Shown here: piece after piece, positions 45,897 through 59,159 of the stretch
Layout of the letters: every line of letters starts with the position of its first letter
Position numbering within the stretch: position 1 is the first letter of the stretch
DNA from: Sipunculus nudus
Taxonomy: Eukaryota > Annelida > Sipuncula > Golfingiida > Sipunculidae
Reading direction: 5' to 3'
Length of the DNA stretch: 64,000 nt
NCBI GenBank assembly: GCA_026874595.1
Contig: CM049321.1
Span: 16,319,979-16,383,978, forward strand
Notes under the pieces: generated by a model
What the model was told of the DNA's origin: nothing
Databases searched by the model: none
What the model saw: only the letters and a program-made list of their open reading frames with translations
Program-made: the position numbers and the translations under genes

Positions 45897-46356
45897 TTTA
45901 GGACCCAAAGGCTGGATGTCTCAGAATCCGGAGGCTGACTGGCACGGAATGGTCTCGATAAAAATTGTTAATGGTGTAGTTATTGGATGGGGAGTTGTTT
46001 GTTGCATTCGTGTCCCACTTAAAGCCAAGTAGTTGAATGGCCTTAATCAGAATTTTCCGGTTCTTTGGTAACTGCCAAAAAAATCACGTTCTACAAATTA
46101 TAAAAATTATCCATCTGGGATGTAAAAGAATCTATAATCTGTAAAGAGATTTATAGTCTCTGTAATTAGTGTTTGGACTTTTGTTAAATGTGTAATTAGC
46201 GTTGGATTTTTGTATTTAACATCTTTTGGGAAATTTTTAGTATTAAATTTTTTTAAGTATAATTTTTTTCATGGCTACAATATTCAAGTATCAATTTTAT
46301 TCATAGCAAAAAATTAAAAGCATATAGATAATCTCGTGAGTCATTGCAGCTTTTGT

Positions 46357-46362
46357 AATAAA
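46357..46362 (+). terminator. Poly(A) signal of the dermatopontin-like gene
   Basis: AATAAA about 460 nt after the stop codon, followed by a GT-rich stretch. Confidence 0.5.
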
Positions 46363-46669
46363 GTGGACATGTATAAACGTATCATGGTCTTGAGCATTTG
46401 ATCTTGCGTGTGAGAAGGCTATGAAAAAAATGTGTGAAAGTGTGGATGTTATGTGAAGGACACAAAACTAAATCTTAAACTCCACAGTAACGCACTTTCA
46501 AGTTATGCATCTAACTGGCCATAATTAATAATTTCAAAAGGGAGATCTTCACTTGTACACAATAGTTAAACCCCGGACCCGTTGGCCCTTTCGTTTATTT
46601 CAAACCTGTATTTATCTTAATTGGTTCTCGCATTCTCGGAACCGGGGGCATAGATTTGGGTTTGTCTCT

Positions 46670-46800
46670 GTCCCTCTCTGTCCGTCCGTCCGTCAGGTTT
46701 TAGTTTCCGTGCGATAACTTTCCTATTATAAGATTTCATTCAAATTTGGTTCGGTGATTGTTCTCTTGCTTAACTGGTTATGATTAGTTCTTTAAGAGAG
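46670..46800 (+). repeat. GATTTCATTCAAATTTGG repeat, copy 1
   Basis: A dispersed block with GTCCGTCCGTC, GATAACTTTCC, GATTTCATTCAAATTTGG and GTGATT. Related copies are at 47785-48030 and 59970-60190. Confidence 0.55.
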
Positions 46801-47784
46801 TCTTACAAGATAATCAATATGAGGGTTTTTTTTTTTTTTTTTTTTATTTCATATTTTTTTAGATAAATCTGCATGCACATTTAGTTTCATTAATCACCAA
46901 CAGGTGTCTCTAGCGGTGGACATAAATTGCTGATTTTTTTCCCCAGTAACTCCACCTGTTGAGCGTGATTAAAATTAGTTATTTGAACAAAGTCGCCACT
47001 TGAAGGCGAAACATTAATTCTTAATTTCCTTGTTAAAACTTTTATACCCATCTTGTATACCAACCTCTTTTGTATACCAACCTCTTTAACATTCCTGATA
47101 TCGATTTTGGCAAATCGATGCAAATATTGGTGGGGGGAACAAATCGCTGAAATTCTGCCACTGAAATTCTACATAACCGTGACTTTGGACTACGTCAATC
47201 CACTTTTTTTTTAATAGATTGACTCAAAAGTTCTAGGAGTGTGATTTGTACTTTAAGGTCAGGGAAATGCGGGGGGGGGGAGGAATCTGACAGTCAATCT
47301 CTTCCACGGCTGAAAAAAAAACTTCCATAGGTCCTGCCCTCTTGTAGCTGACCCACCATGAAGACTTTCATGCGCCTACTGGTGACAGAATATTCCGCCC
47401 CTACTGGTGACAGAATATTCCACAAACCGTATTTAGATTGGCCGAATCCTCGTGTAAAAATTCATTAAAAAAATCTCTTTAATCTAATTCTAAGATTGTT
47501 TTAATAAGACATATTGGATTCTTAGACTGGAACTCTAAGACTTTGACTCTGGTGTAAGAATTGTTTTGGCTTGCACTCTTATACTGTGGATTTTAGTGTC
47601 GGTCTGCTCCATAAACCATGGTATCGATTTGCGTTTCAGCGTTTCAAAAAATACCGCCAAAAAGTCTAATTCCCCCCCCCCCCCCCCCAACGACCGGTTC
47701 CTTGTAATAAGTGGCTGCATACTCAGAATAAGTCGTTCCTTAAAACCTGTAGTAGTTTGTCCTCCGCGGTGCGGGGGACATTTT
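46801..47784. other. Intergenic DNA, no gene seen
   Basis: A poly-T run (46827-46846) and two C/G runs (about 47271, 47671). An inverted pair AACAGGTG/CACCTGTT lies near 46900-46960. Nothing codes convincingly. Confidence 0.4.
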
Positions 47785-48030
47785 TTTTGGTCTGTCTGTC
47801 CGTCGGGTATTTTCGTTTTCTTACGACAACTTCCCAATATTTTATCAGATTTCATTCAAATTTGGGTCCGTGATTGCTGTCATGCATACCTTGGTTGGTA
47901 TTGGGAGTGTTTATCTGAAAATTAATTCTCTCCTGCTTAAAAACAATATAAAATTTTTCGTCCGATTTCTCAATGGTTTTTGTTTTTATGTTCGTCGGCA
48001 GAGATCTCCACATGTCATAGTAGATTTTGG
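47785..48030 (+). repeat. GATTTCATTCAAATTTGG repeat, copy 2
   Basis: Shares the first copy's block and extends it: CATGCATACCTTGGTTGG, AAAATTTTTCGTCCG, and a final CACATGTCATAG. The 59970 copy matches most of this length. Confidence 0.6.
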
Positions 48031-50709
48031 TCCTATTTCTAAAAAAAAGTGAACTGCAGCGGTGAAATTTGGTTAAAACTCCTTTCAAACCCTTTCGCCC
48101 AGGTTTCTCTTTCCAAAATTACATTAAACGCGTGTCAATTTTAGGACAATTTGGGCGATTGTGAAACGGGAGTAATGCATGTGTAATTGTGGATGAAGTC
48201 GTGTAACTGGTTTCAGTTAGTGTTACCACAGTCAGGGGGAATTAAGATAAACTAATATAAAACCTGGTCTAATAATAATGGTAATACAAGATTATTTGTA
48301 CCAAGGTGACATTGCACCTGAACAATAGTTAGCCATTATTATTAAGAGGGTTGTTGTTTACTATCCTTGGCCTCCAATAACTCCTATGAAAGCTTCCTCC
48401 TGGGGTAAGCACTTCGCCAACGCATCAGATAGAATCACCAGAGGCATCTGGTTTCAATTTCGTAACCGTAGGTTAAATTTACTTTACTGAATCTACAAAA
48501 TTAAATTATAACCAGTTCTGGAGGTCTGCGAAATTAAAAATAAAACCAGTTCTGGAGGTCTGCAATCTCCTAACGAACATTGGGAGCCAGCACCTCAAGC
48601 ACATCACCCCCCCCCCCCCCAAAAAAAAAAAAAAAAAAAAAAAATCGCCCTTAAAGAATCTCTAGGCATACGAATTAGGACGTATTTTCTCCTCTCTCTA
48701 GGACTTTTGACCGAAGTCCTAAGGTCAGCTTTGGCAAATAAAGTTTTCGAGATCCAGAGCAAACACGGGCTGAGGAAAGAATAAAAGAGAATCTCCTCAA
48801 TAGCTTTCTTCAAAAATACTCCCATCCACCCCTCGCCCATCCAGAATAAGCCCCTCCAGTATCAATACCTAAACGAAGCCTACCGCGGGAGACTTATACA
48901 GGACGCTACTATGAGATAACCTGTTTGTAATATTAGCAGTACACCCATGCCTTAGAAACGCGACCTTTACGCTTCATCAGTAAGCACACAGGAATGCTAC
49001 ATCACTAAGAAATACAATATTTGCAATTTGATTAGTATATTGAATAATGGACAACCAAAAACCACTGATTTTTTTTTTAAATTCTCTTTTGTTCAATTTG
49101 AAGATATAATTGCCTATACACGCGGGTAGGATTGTGGACATAACATGCACACATACGATATTATATCATTTTTACTGCTTCACCTCAGGGTTTAGACCAA
49201 ATAAACCCAGGGAAAGAACTTCACTTTTAGGTGAGAACACATTTCTTTATCCCCAAGTGACCCCCACAAATAAGTGGCTGCCGATACACTATATACACGT
49301 ATATACTAGTATATGGTGTATTTACATAAAGGTCAGTTGTGTTACCGTTGGTTTCACGCCTTTACGCGTGGTGGCGCTCATTAGGCCAGTGGAATCGGTG
49401 GTTTGAATGGGGGATTGTTGTGGCGGCATTTCGAGATTAATTCTGGTTTATGGTTAAGACTATTGTTCTTGTTTGTGGCTATTATTATTTTTTTACTTCA
49501 GGCAAAAGATGTACAGTCAGTTTTTTTCTTTTATGCATGTTTGATATTTTATATCCTATTATAGAAATACATATATTCTAAATGACAGTGTAGTCACCTT
49601 TGAGTATTTTTCATTTCAATTTTAATAATAAAAAAAAATAAAATTGTTCTTAACTATAAGGTATTATATGATGCAAATTAATTATAGGCAAGGATGCAGT
49701 TCATTATATAAAATTAATCTTAAGTTCCATGGCAGGTCTTTTTCAAAGTGTTTCAGTTTGTTAATTTATATTCAATGCAAACATTAACAAATTAAGTATA
49801 TCAAAAATTTAAAATATTACTCAGACCAAAACTCATAAAATATGTCAATATGTTTTGTCTTATGACATTAAGACTCAATTTATATTACTGATTCCTTTAT
49901 TTTAGTTGAATTTAAACATGCCCATCTCCAGTTTGCTCCTTGTATATATATATATATTTTTTTTTTTTTTTTATTCATGTATAAGTTTCATAGCTGATAT
50001 TTTTTTTTTCATTATTTTCTGATACATGTTAAAATATTCAAATGTAATAAAAAATTACAGCTCGACAAGTTGTCATTATGATGTCTTTAATGATAATAGT
50101 CATATGACGCGTGCTGTGTTTAGTGTGTAGATTGATGTGAAAGTATTCAAAAGTTAATATAGTTGTTTTATCTTTTAAAAATAAATTAAAGCCATAAAAC
50201 CAGGTTCCTGATCATAATTTAAATTTGTGATATTTGTATATCCAGGATTCTCAACATTTTTGTTTGAATGAAACTCAATAAATACTCATGAGATAAATGC
50301 TTGATAAGACTTAGAAAATGGTATATACTTTCAGCAGCAGGCCAAATCAAAACTTGTGTGACAAAAGCGCTCCATTTCCAAATGTAAATAATATAAATGA
50401 CATCAATGCTCTTCCCTATATCTAAGGATTTTATCTATATCTTACATGACTTGAGTTAAACACCATCATCTCAGCTTATATTACCACACAAAACTAGCAT
50501 TTGTCTACCCATCTTCCAGATCATCTTTCGGGACCATAAATAACAGCTGAGCGCCGTGACCAATGTGTCCCTTGTTTTTAATTGTTGGGACTCGGAGGTT
50601 ACCATCGAAAATTTACACAGCCGAACTGTCTTCGGCAAAGACTGGAATGTCTGCGCCAAGGTCTATTGTGCAGATTGCAGATTATATCAGTTGCTATAGC
50701 TAGTACTGG

Positions 50710-50712
<3 letters not shown>
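48031..50712. other. Intergenic DNA, no gene seen
   Basis: Contains a C14A24 homopolymer junction at 48607-48644 and otherwise AT-rich sequence. No gene or recognised repeat. Confidence 0.4.

Positions 50713-50758
<46 letters not shown>
50713..50758. repeat. (TA)n microsatellite
   Basis: An uninterrupted TA run. Confidence 0.95.
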
Positions 50759-50759
<1 letters not shown>

Positions 50760-50790
50760 TCTATTCTTCAGGCCTATTAGCTTAAAGGGG

Positions 50791-51023
50791 CTCAATCACA
50801 ATTTGGTAATCATAATGGTAATCAATAATTGTTTACTATCAATGTAATTGTAATCGATTACATATAGCAAGTAATCACCCCATGTCTGTTATTATCAGCT
50901 GCTCTGGTTTTGTTAGACCCTAGAGCCAAAAGGGTAAAATTTATACCCCTTTCAGGAAGAATCTACTTTTAGTTTTAGAGCATTAACACCTGTTCGCTGG
51001 CTTTTGCCATTTATTTGAAGTAT
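50791..51023 (+). repeat. Young dispersed repeat, copy 1
   Basis: About 233 bp, nearly identical to 63560-63792. Starts CTCAATCACAATTTGGTAAT, contains the palindrome GTAATCGATTAC and CTAGAGCCAAAAGGGTAA, and ends ATTTATTTGAAGTAT. Confidence 0.9.
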
Positions 51024-51699
51024 TCCTTTTTCAAATCAGGTATTTACACTGTTGGGTGAATGAGGGTAAAAATATCATCATTTTAATTAAGTTTCTCAAC
51101 TATAATTTAATACTGAAATTTATATTTAATTCCACAAATTTTACAAATGAGATATACAATACATTTGTATATGACAAGGTCTAAAACTTGAATATAACTT
51201 AAGTTTTGATCTATTCGTCTCATAAAAACTTGAATAAAAGATACAGTTTTTGGCAAATTCCTTTCAAATTTCAGAATTTAGAAGCTGAAATCCTTGATAG
51301 CGTGTGCATGATATAAAAACTAATTAATCTACAGTTGTTAAAAGTAAAAAATGTGTCATACATATGGTCAAAGTTGTGCAAAATATAAATTACTGATTTT
51401 ATAACTAAGCTAATACCTTAAAAATACACAATTTTTATCTATTTCTGATATATATAATTGAATCTTGATCAAATAAAGTTATATCCTTGGGGAAAAAGTC
51501 TCCGAGCTTCAGCCATTATTTTGTCAGGTGATTAAATATATTCCCTGATTGTTTACAAAGTGCATTATTATTGAGCCTATAACTTCAATAATTAACGCCA
51601 TATGACCTAATTTATATTATGTACATAGGAAATATATGCAGAAATTGTTGTATTAAACAAGAATTAACTGACACCAGCGGTTTCCAAGGTGGGAGTTTT
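51024..51699. other. AT-rich intergenic DNA, no gene seen
   Basis: Nothing recognised. Confidence 0.4.
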
Positions 51700-51940
51700 G
51701 AAGTGTAACAATTGGTTTTTACTGGAAAACGGATGTTTTTACTTAATTTCTCAAAGAAACGAAGTCACAGTGACCCAGTTTTTTGTTTGTTAGGAAATTT
51801 TGGGGACGTCTAACTGTATGTAGAGTTTTTGATTCGTAGGTTCATCGGTTTCAAAACATGCCCTGTTAACGGACGGACAAACGGACGTCGGACAAAGGAC
51901 CACTACTATAGCTCAGATGACTTATAGTCAGCTGAGCATA
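51700..51940 (+). mobile_element. Pearl-like element P5, 3' end
   Basis: A single diverged core is followed by AACGGACGGACAAACGGACG, CGGACAAAGGACC, ATAGCTCAGATGACTTATAG and TCAGCTGAGC, the same 3' microsatellite and hairpin as P3. Confidence 0.65.
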
Positions 51941-53687
51941 AAACGCAAAAAAAATATATAGATTTAAAATGATGTGTACATTGAAAAGTAATTAATCTCA
52001 TATCGGCGAGGTCATTGCAGGAACAATAAACTTTCAAATAATGTATAACACAAACCATACGTAAAACGTTACAGGTAACTTGATTTCAGCATCGGAAAAC
52101 GGCACTGAGGACGAAATTTAAGTGGACATACTTCCTTTGATAAGTATTATAAAAAAAATTGCAGACGTCTGTATTTTGAGACTGAACAGTGTACCTTTGT
52201 AGCGTATTTTGTGGGTTTTATTAATGTTTACAAGTTTCAAGATATTTTTCACCATTTGAATTCGAAATGATATCGATCTGACAAATCACAACCGAAACTT
52301 CAGTTTCTTCTTTCTCTATAATATGTAGAGAACTCTTGTATACAAATATAGTAGAAACCAGTCTATTTCATCAGGACTTCATTCACTATGTTCGGTTCAA
52401 AACATTCTTCATTTTCGCGGCTCCCTCTACAGACACAGGGCGCACGATCCTCCTGACCGGCGGGTACGTACTCTTACGAAGAAAGAGATAACAATTTTAA
52501 GTCCACACTCCACAGAATGGTAAATCATCGTAAAAGGGCAAGCGAATTTTCAGTTAATGTCCCTTGAACATGTCAAACTGACCGGCTGTTCATATTTCTC
52601 CACTCTTTAATCTTTATTGATTAATCGCCAAATTTGACAATACCCAAAACTACTATCTCGCTCTGCAAAGTACTACTATTAAGTTAGCCCATAAGAATGA
52701 ACTCCGCAAATGCTTTTTTTTTTATTTTACTGATGGACGCAATGCGGAGTCCATAGATACCCCCTGCAGCTATATGTGATTATAACAGGATACCGAGATA
52801 CACCATTTGAACGCTTTTTTGTGTATCAGTGTCCATCTTAATTGTCCATGGTCGATCTCTGACCAATAATATGCATTACTGCATTGTTCTTTGTTATTTC
52901 CTTCACCTGGAAAATACATAAACGTGCATAATAAACAGACCTCAGTTCTTCATTCGCCAAATGCTTCCAAATTCCACATGAGAACTCTGAATCTCTGTAA
53001 ACCATACGCCAAATTATAGACGTTAAAAGAGCAACAAGCCTGCAAGGTTGGTCAATTATGTAAAAAGGCCATCCAACTTACACTGTGATGCATATATTTC
53101 TGTGATTCATCAACGAGAACATTTTTTTTTTTTAATTTTCAATTAATGAGAAACAGATCGTTTCGCGGGGCGGCAGTATAATATCAATTAGCCTTAGGGC
53201 AGGCCGGCGACGTCACAGTCATATATATCATTACTTAAAAAAAAAAACTGTGACGGCGCTGTCGGCGGCTACTATTAAGTAAGTGTAAGCCTGTAGCGTT
53301 GCCGCAGCCTGCAACCAGTTGCTAGTATATGCAGATGTGCAGGTCATTTTAAACAGTACTTTTTCTTTTTCACCTGTTTGTCTAACTGTCATTTTCGCAG
53401 GTAAGATATTAAGTGACATTGTTCTGTTGGGAAAAACATAGTCCATTCCTGTACCCGTGTCTACCTGATTTTTCGCAAATATCTCTACATAAAACAAACT
53501 TGGCAAACAAAATTTGCACCATTGGCATAAAGAGGCAAAAGCGTAATTTTTGGTACCTTACCAACTCACAAAATAAATATTATTTACTTTACGGCCTGGT
53601 TGACATGTCTCAAATGTATCTGTGGTTCATGGCGTCCCTAATATGCGGCCATTTTTTATCCTCCTTGGATATGGATATAAATTAATG
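51941..53687. other. Intergenic DNA, no gene seen
   Basis: Nothing recognised; the ORFs at 53231-53506 and 53413-53685 show no family features. Confidence 0.4.
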
Positions 53688-53689
53688 TG

Positions 53690-54068
53690 ACGTAACAGTG
53701 AAGCGCGTGCATGTGGAGAATACAAGTCTCGCTGTATGCAGAGGTTGGCAGCTCTTGATTATTGGTTCCGTTGAATGTTGGTGCCACTTTAGTACGTCAT
53801 GTCTATTATGACGTCATCACTATCCCCTGATTTGCCCATTTAACAGATTAGTGGCAAGATGTCGCTAAAGAATAGACTAGTTACTCATAAAATGGTTTTA
53901 AATCGTTTACAGGGAAATTACATAAGGTAGGCTATTATTTCCATATTAATTAATTAAGCTTTTTCCTCTTTCTTCCCCAAGGTCGAACAGTTTTGGCGTT
54001 CTTTGATTCACAGATAAATAATCGCGAAAAAACAGGTGGACAGGGGTACTGGAACGGACTATAAATAG
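53690..54068 (+). promoter_or_regulatory. Candidate promoter of the PRIM2-like gene
   Basis: TGTGACGTAACA (53690), TGACGTCATCAC (53809), CGAAAAAACAGGTGGACAGG (54025) and TATAAATAG (54060-54068) lie 340-720 bp before the first recognised coding exon. The same motifs in the same order occur at 18153-18465, so they may belong to a repeated module rather than to this gene alone. Confidence 0.35.
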
Positions 54069-54406
54069 TTACATTCAAGGTTGACAATACATATATTCTA
54101 GCGTCACATGGACCCTCTGCTCTGGCATTACGACTAGATTACTGGCGCCAGAGTATCATTACATCTATTTTGGCTGAGGAACGCATTATAAGGCCTTATG
54201 AAGATGCAAATATTTTCGTCTTTCTGACAACGATTCATGGCCTACAGTTGCCTTGGTGCAAGGCTGAGAATTACACACCAGGGGACCCGGGCCATACTCA
54301 GCCTTGAATACAATAAATGTAATAAATGCAGAGCCACAAATTGGTCTAAATTCCATTAATTTTTATTCAGGATATATATTTACAGTTTCAGTGGTGATGG
54401 AGGAAG

Positions 54407-54624
54407 ATGGCATTTTACATCCAGCCACCAGAGAAAGGAAACATCGCCCTGGCAACGTTAGAAACATTCTGTCTGAAGAGAATCAGGTTTCTGATTGAAA
54501 TAGCTGGGTGCCATGGTAACCCCATGAGAATCCGGGATGTCTGCCAGTCCTTAGCCATGGTGACAGAGTCTGATTGCTTGATGGAAGGAACAATGAAGGA
54601 TCAAATATCACACTTTATGCTGAG
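54407..54624 (+). CDS. PRIM2-like DNA primase large subunit, exon A
   Basis: The frame begins at ATG 54407 and reads MAFYIQPPEKGNI, matching the F-Y-L-Q-P-P region near residue 30 of human PRIM2. It ends KDQISHFMLR like the H-I-S-H-F-I-L-R segment. The donor AG|GTATCA is phase 2. A TGA lies in frame just upstream. So either translation starts here and lacks about 30 N-terminal residues, or the AG before the ATG is an acceptor for an exon I cannot see. The primase large subunit partners PRIM1 and Pol alpha and regulates RNA primer synthesis in the nucleus. The match is clear but distant. Confidence 0.8.
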
Positions 54625-55914
54625 GTATCAACTTTGAATATCATTCTATTGATCTCATTAATGTAATGAGAGAGAGGAGAGATGTACCCTCTTCACTTAT
54701 TGTGTCGGGTGTTTCCCATAGATAATAGAAAACAACACAGGAATTTAGATTTAACATCACCAGTAGATCAAAAACCTGTCTGAATTTAGAATGCTTATTA
54801 CTCACCAAAACAGTATACTGTCAGTCAGTACATAGGGTGTATGCTTTACTACGGATACGGAGGATATGCTTGAATGCTTCAGGTGTACTCTTTAATAAAG
54901 ATCTGAAGGGTGGCCGGTTACTCAACTTCACCATTAGCTTCACAAGCTTCATTTCCTTAAACATACAAAGGGAACCCAGCTGCTCCCAAAGGGACTTACC
55001 TGTGGGCCCTGGAGGGCTGACCTCCAGGCCCGCTAACTCATAACTGAATCCTATGCCCTCCCCCATAACTGAGCGTGATTCATTATCAGGGTGTTCATGG
55101 TTGAGCCCACTTATAGTGTGGGGGTGAGGGGTTATCTATTAAGAGTATATGGAATATCCTACAAGCAGTTATACACTGCAGTCATCCCAGATCTCTTTGT
55201 GTTACCTCTGCTTTGTATAGCTATATGTTCTTGGTTGTAACACCAGCATGCACACAAAACAAAGAATTATAATCATATCAACAGAGTTGACATTAACTTT
55301 TGAAAGTATTTGCCAAGTATGCCAAGTGACAACTAGCTTTTACTTGCCTTACATGAATTTTTACTTGTCCCACAAGATCAGTAATCATGGCCACAACCAC
55401 ATAAATTCGATCCACATGATTTTTTTTTTTTGTTAATTCTATTTCTCATTCGCATTTGCATAAATTAAAACATGCTAGAGGTATTAAAATAGGATTTCAT
55501 CTCTGCTGGAAAAAGAAAGTAGCAAACTTAAGATTGGTCAAGATTTAGGCCTTTGTGTAAAGGATGATGTTGCAGCCTCTTGCCCAGTCAGACAAGTAGG
55601 AACCCACTTTTGCCCTACCACCATTTTACTTGCCTGGGCAAGCAGTTAACCATTAATGTTGAACCCTGATCAATGGTATCACATTGTTGAGCCGTCTCTA
55701 AGTTTTAAACATGTGACACCTGATCTTGCTAACCCTGAACCCTTGTTCTGTCTAAATTTGATATGTTTTTTGTATCCTGCAAGCACAACAGCGGTGAGTT
55801 TTAGTGAGTCAAAATGGATGTGTAAAATAAAATTTTTTCTGTGTTGGCCAATTTTATTAAACATTAAGTCTATGTAAACTGTATTAGGACAATACGGTCA
55901 GACCTAGGGTCAGT

Positions 55915-56040
55915 TTTGAATTGGAATTGGAGGGAAAATTGAATGAATTGGAATTGAATTGAAACATGTGAAAATGAAATGAATTGGAATTGAATTGGAA
56001 TTGATGTTAACAGGCTTTCTTGAATTGACCTGAATTGATG
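55915..56040. repeat. (GAATTG/GGAATT)n imperfect repeat, copy 1
   Basis: Irregular tandem GAATTGGAATTGAATTG-type words. Confidence 0.75.
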
Positions 56041-57339
56041 GACAAAAGTTCCAGGTCTCATATTTTCTTAAGTGTCCCGCATTGGAAGGTGCTCATGGTC
56101 AGTTTAAAGATCAGCCATACAGCTAACACAAATGCCTCTCATGCATGGATGACTCGGGCAGCATGATAACCTTTTAAATGCTTCTTAATCATAGCTCCTG
56201 AATTATTTGTATCAGCAGTTTCAGCTCACCAGAGATTGGATTATATTTATATTAAAATAGGATTTATAGTAATTGAAATTTTCAATGCTACACAAGTGCT
56301 CATTTAGCTCTGAGTTTGTTGACCTAATATTACTATTGTAAGGGGACATAACAGTGATCAGCTCCCTCCCCAACATGATTATGAGTGGGTTGGGGGGATT
56401 ATTGTCATCATTATCATGATTATTATCCTCGACCAAAAAAGGAAAGGAATTCAGTGGTTGGTATCACACGGGGTTAATATTTAGCGATTTTAACTTTGTT
56501 TTTTGTTTCAAGCGAGTTCTATTTTCATGATCTGAAACCAAACAAAATAAGCTTGAGGACTAATCCATCATCATATGAATTAATTATATTAGATAATAAG
56601 GACATTTTATCATTAATCATTTGTGGTTGATCATTTAAAAATGTGATATATATTATGCAAGGTCCATTATTAATTGAAATTTCAGTCTTTTGACTTCTTT
56701 GAGGATAGGACCTTTCATTAATGAAGATTTTGTTTTTGTGATAATTTCCCATTTGCAAATATTGTGAATTTGAAACCCGCATTAACAATAAGGTAACCAC
56801 AGTATTTGCATATATATGATTTATACTAGGTCATAATGGCCACTCATTTGAAATCCAAATCAAGCTTTATCCAAATTTAGGCTGTTTAAATGATCATAAA
56901 AATGCCCAGAAGAACATGTAAAACCTGACTGGCTGCTATGGCTTACCATGTGAAATGGTAAAACTCATAGTTACCAGTATTTCATTTAGTTTTGGAACAA
57001 ATTCAATAAATCTTAACAAAACTGTAAATTCTGTACTTGTGATAAAGTAATAGAACACCTGTGATAACACATGTTATACATCAGAAATATATATTCAAAT
57101 TATTGCAACTTTTTAAATTGCAAATTAGCAATGATGAAATAACTTTTTGAGGATGTCAGTGCTGCAATGTCTCTCTCCTCTTCAACTTCTCTCTATCTTC
57201 TGGATTTCCAGTAAGGACAAAGTGGCTTGGTGGCATCATGTCTATAGGCTCATTCAAAATTACCCTTAAGGAGTCTTGACTACAGCAACCTATAGCTGCT
57301 CAATAAAGCAAAACATCTTCATTCAGTCAGTTAATTGCA

Positions 57340-57475
57340 AATTGAATTTGAATTGAATCAAAATTGTTTGAATTGAATAGGAATTGATATTTTTTCCCAG
57401 CACATTGAATTGCATTGGAATTGAAGTTTCATAAAAGTTCTTGAATTGGAATTGAAAAATTTGAATTGACCCAAG
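57340..57475. repeat. (GAATTG/GGAATT)n imperfect repeat, copy 2
   Basis: The same words as at 55915-56040 in the same orientation, about 1.4 kb downstream. Confidence 0.75.
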
Positions 57476-58737
57476 GTCTGAATATGGTACCAAGTCACAG
57501 GCATCAATGTAATAGAGTCTACGTCTTCCTGGTGGAGACCACTCAAGTCAAAGTCTGAGTCCTTGTGGTTTGAGTTGAAGTCCAATTTCTGTTAGTCATA
57601 GTACTTTGGAACTCTAGTCAAGAGTCCAGTATAAGTATTATTAAAATAAATTGAAAAAGGATATAAGAGATAATCAATTAATGTTAGTTTACAAGTGCCC
57701 TTTAATTAAATGTTTAATTATATTTAACCCTTGGTGCAGTCTTACTTTTGTTGTTGTTTATTCTGTTTTTTTAAGCAAACCTGTGAGCTTATGTGATGTT
57801 GTGGCGTCGTCTGTCGTCCATCATCTGTACGTTAACCCATACTACCTTGAAAACGGCAGGAGTTAGCATAACCAAATTTAATGCAAAAAATTAGTTATCT
57901 AAATAACTCTATCTGATATTGCTTATTTTTAGGCTAATTGCATTTTCTTAGATTTTATAGGGAAAAAAGCTAAAAAAAAACTTTCAAAATCTTCTTCTCT
58001 GAAACTGTTCAGCCAAATTGTCCAATATTTCACTGAAATGATTCCTGGAACAATCTCTCTCAAGTTTGTTCGAATGTTTTAAGTTCGGTGATTTTTGGCC
58101 GAGGAACAGGAAGTTGAACTTAGTCATCTGTCCAAAAAAGCATACTAAAATTACAATCTCAGAAACAGCTGGAGCTATCATCACCAAATTTTATGCCAAT
58201 GTTGGTCACACGAGTCATATCTGAAATTGATGTATTGGTGGCGCCACCTGCATCAGCCTTTTTTGTACGGGGGTCTTCAGTGCCCGTATCATACTGAGGG
58301 CTACAAAAAAACTTCTTCTCTGAAACTGAGTTTCAGCAGTGATGTTTGTGTAATTGTTTCTTGTTCAAAATGTTCAGTACTTGCATTGTTTATTCACATG
58401 TTACAAATGTACTTGAAAAGTAATGGTCCAGCATGGAAGCATTATACCTGGTGTATATCCGACTGCACAGGTTTGCATTAGGCCTGTAGGCCTTGTCAGT
58501 TCTCCCATGTGTACAGTCTCTATAATATGTGACAGAGTTTTCTTTTCAACTGGTCATGAGATGGACTCTGCCTCATTTCTTGAGTCCTTTCCTCTGAGAC
58601 TGAGTACAAATCCAAGTCCTTTCGGAGCTGGACTCAAGTCCTACATCATTGGTCACCAGAAATTTTAATTGTCCTCCTCTTCCTTGGAATGGGGGATTTT
58701 GATTTGTAATTTTCTTTCTATCTTTCCATCCTTCAGG

Positions 58738-59140
58738 TTTTTAGCTAAGCTGACTGTAAGTCAACTGAGGTATAGGAATGGCACTTTGTCCGTCGTCCAT
58801 CAGGTCGTCCATTAGCAGGGCACAAATTGTAACTGCTGGTCCTATAAACTTCATAGTGAAATCCAGGGAGGTTAATAAAAAATCTCCGTGGAAACCTGAA
58901 ATTAGGTCACTGCGACCTTTATTCTCTAAGCTATTGGGCTTGTAAATACCCCCCAGAATAATAAAAAAATTGATACAAAACCTCTAATATCTTGATATTT
59001 AATGCATGGATTGTCATGAAACATGCCTTCAATATTGACCATGACTAGTTTTGTCAGTTATTTTTACGAATATTTTTCTATTTTTTTAACTATAAAATGT
59101 CAACAATCATGTCAGATTCTCAGCTATGATTCCATCTAGT
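58738..59140 (-). mobile_element. Pearl-like element P6
   Basis: Starts AGCTAAGCTGACTGTAAGTC and AACTGAGGTATAGG (degenerate hairpin), then GTCCGTCGTCCATCAGGTCG. A core follows with ATCCAGGGAGGTTAAT, GGAAACCTGAAATTAGGTCA, CCCCCAGAATAAT and AATGCATGGATTGTCATG, as in P1. Confidence 0.65.
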
Positions 59141-59159
59141 GTCCCAAAACCTGGTGTGT

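Noticed and set aside
46890-47123. 77-aa minus ORF resembling a retroelement tail
   Set aside because: Only a short S-P-S-S-G-D stretch was suggestive; no reverse transcriptase or endonuclease motif.
47566-47925. 119-aa plus ORF
   Set aside because: It runs through a poly-C tract and a dispersed repeat shared with 59970-60190.
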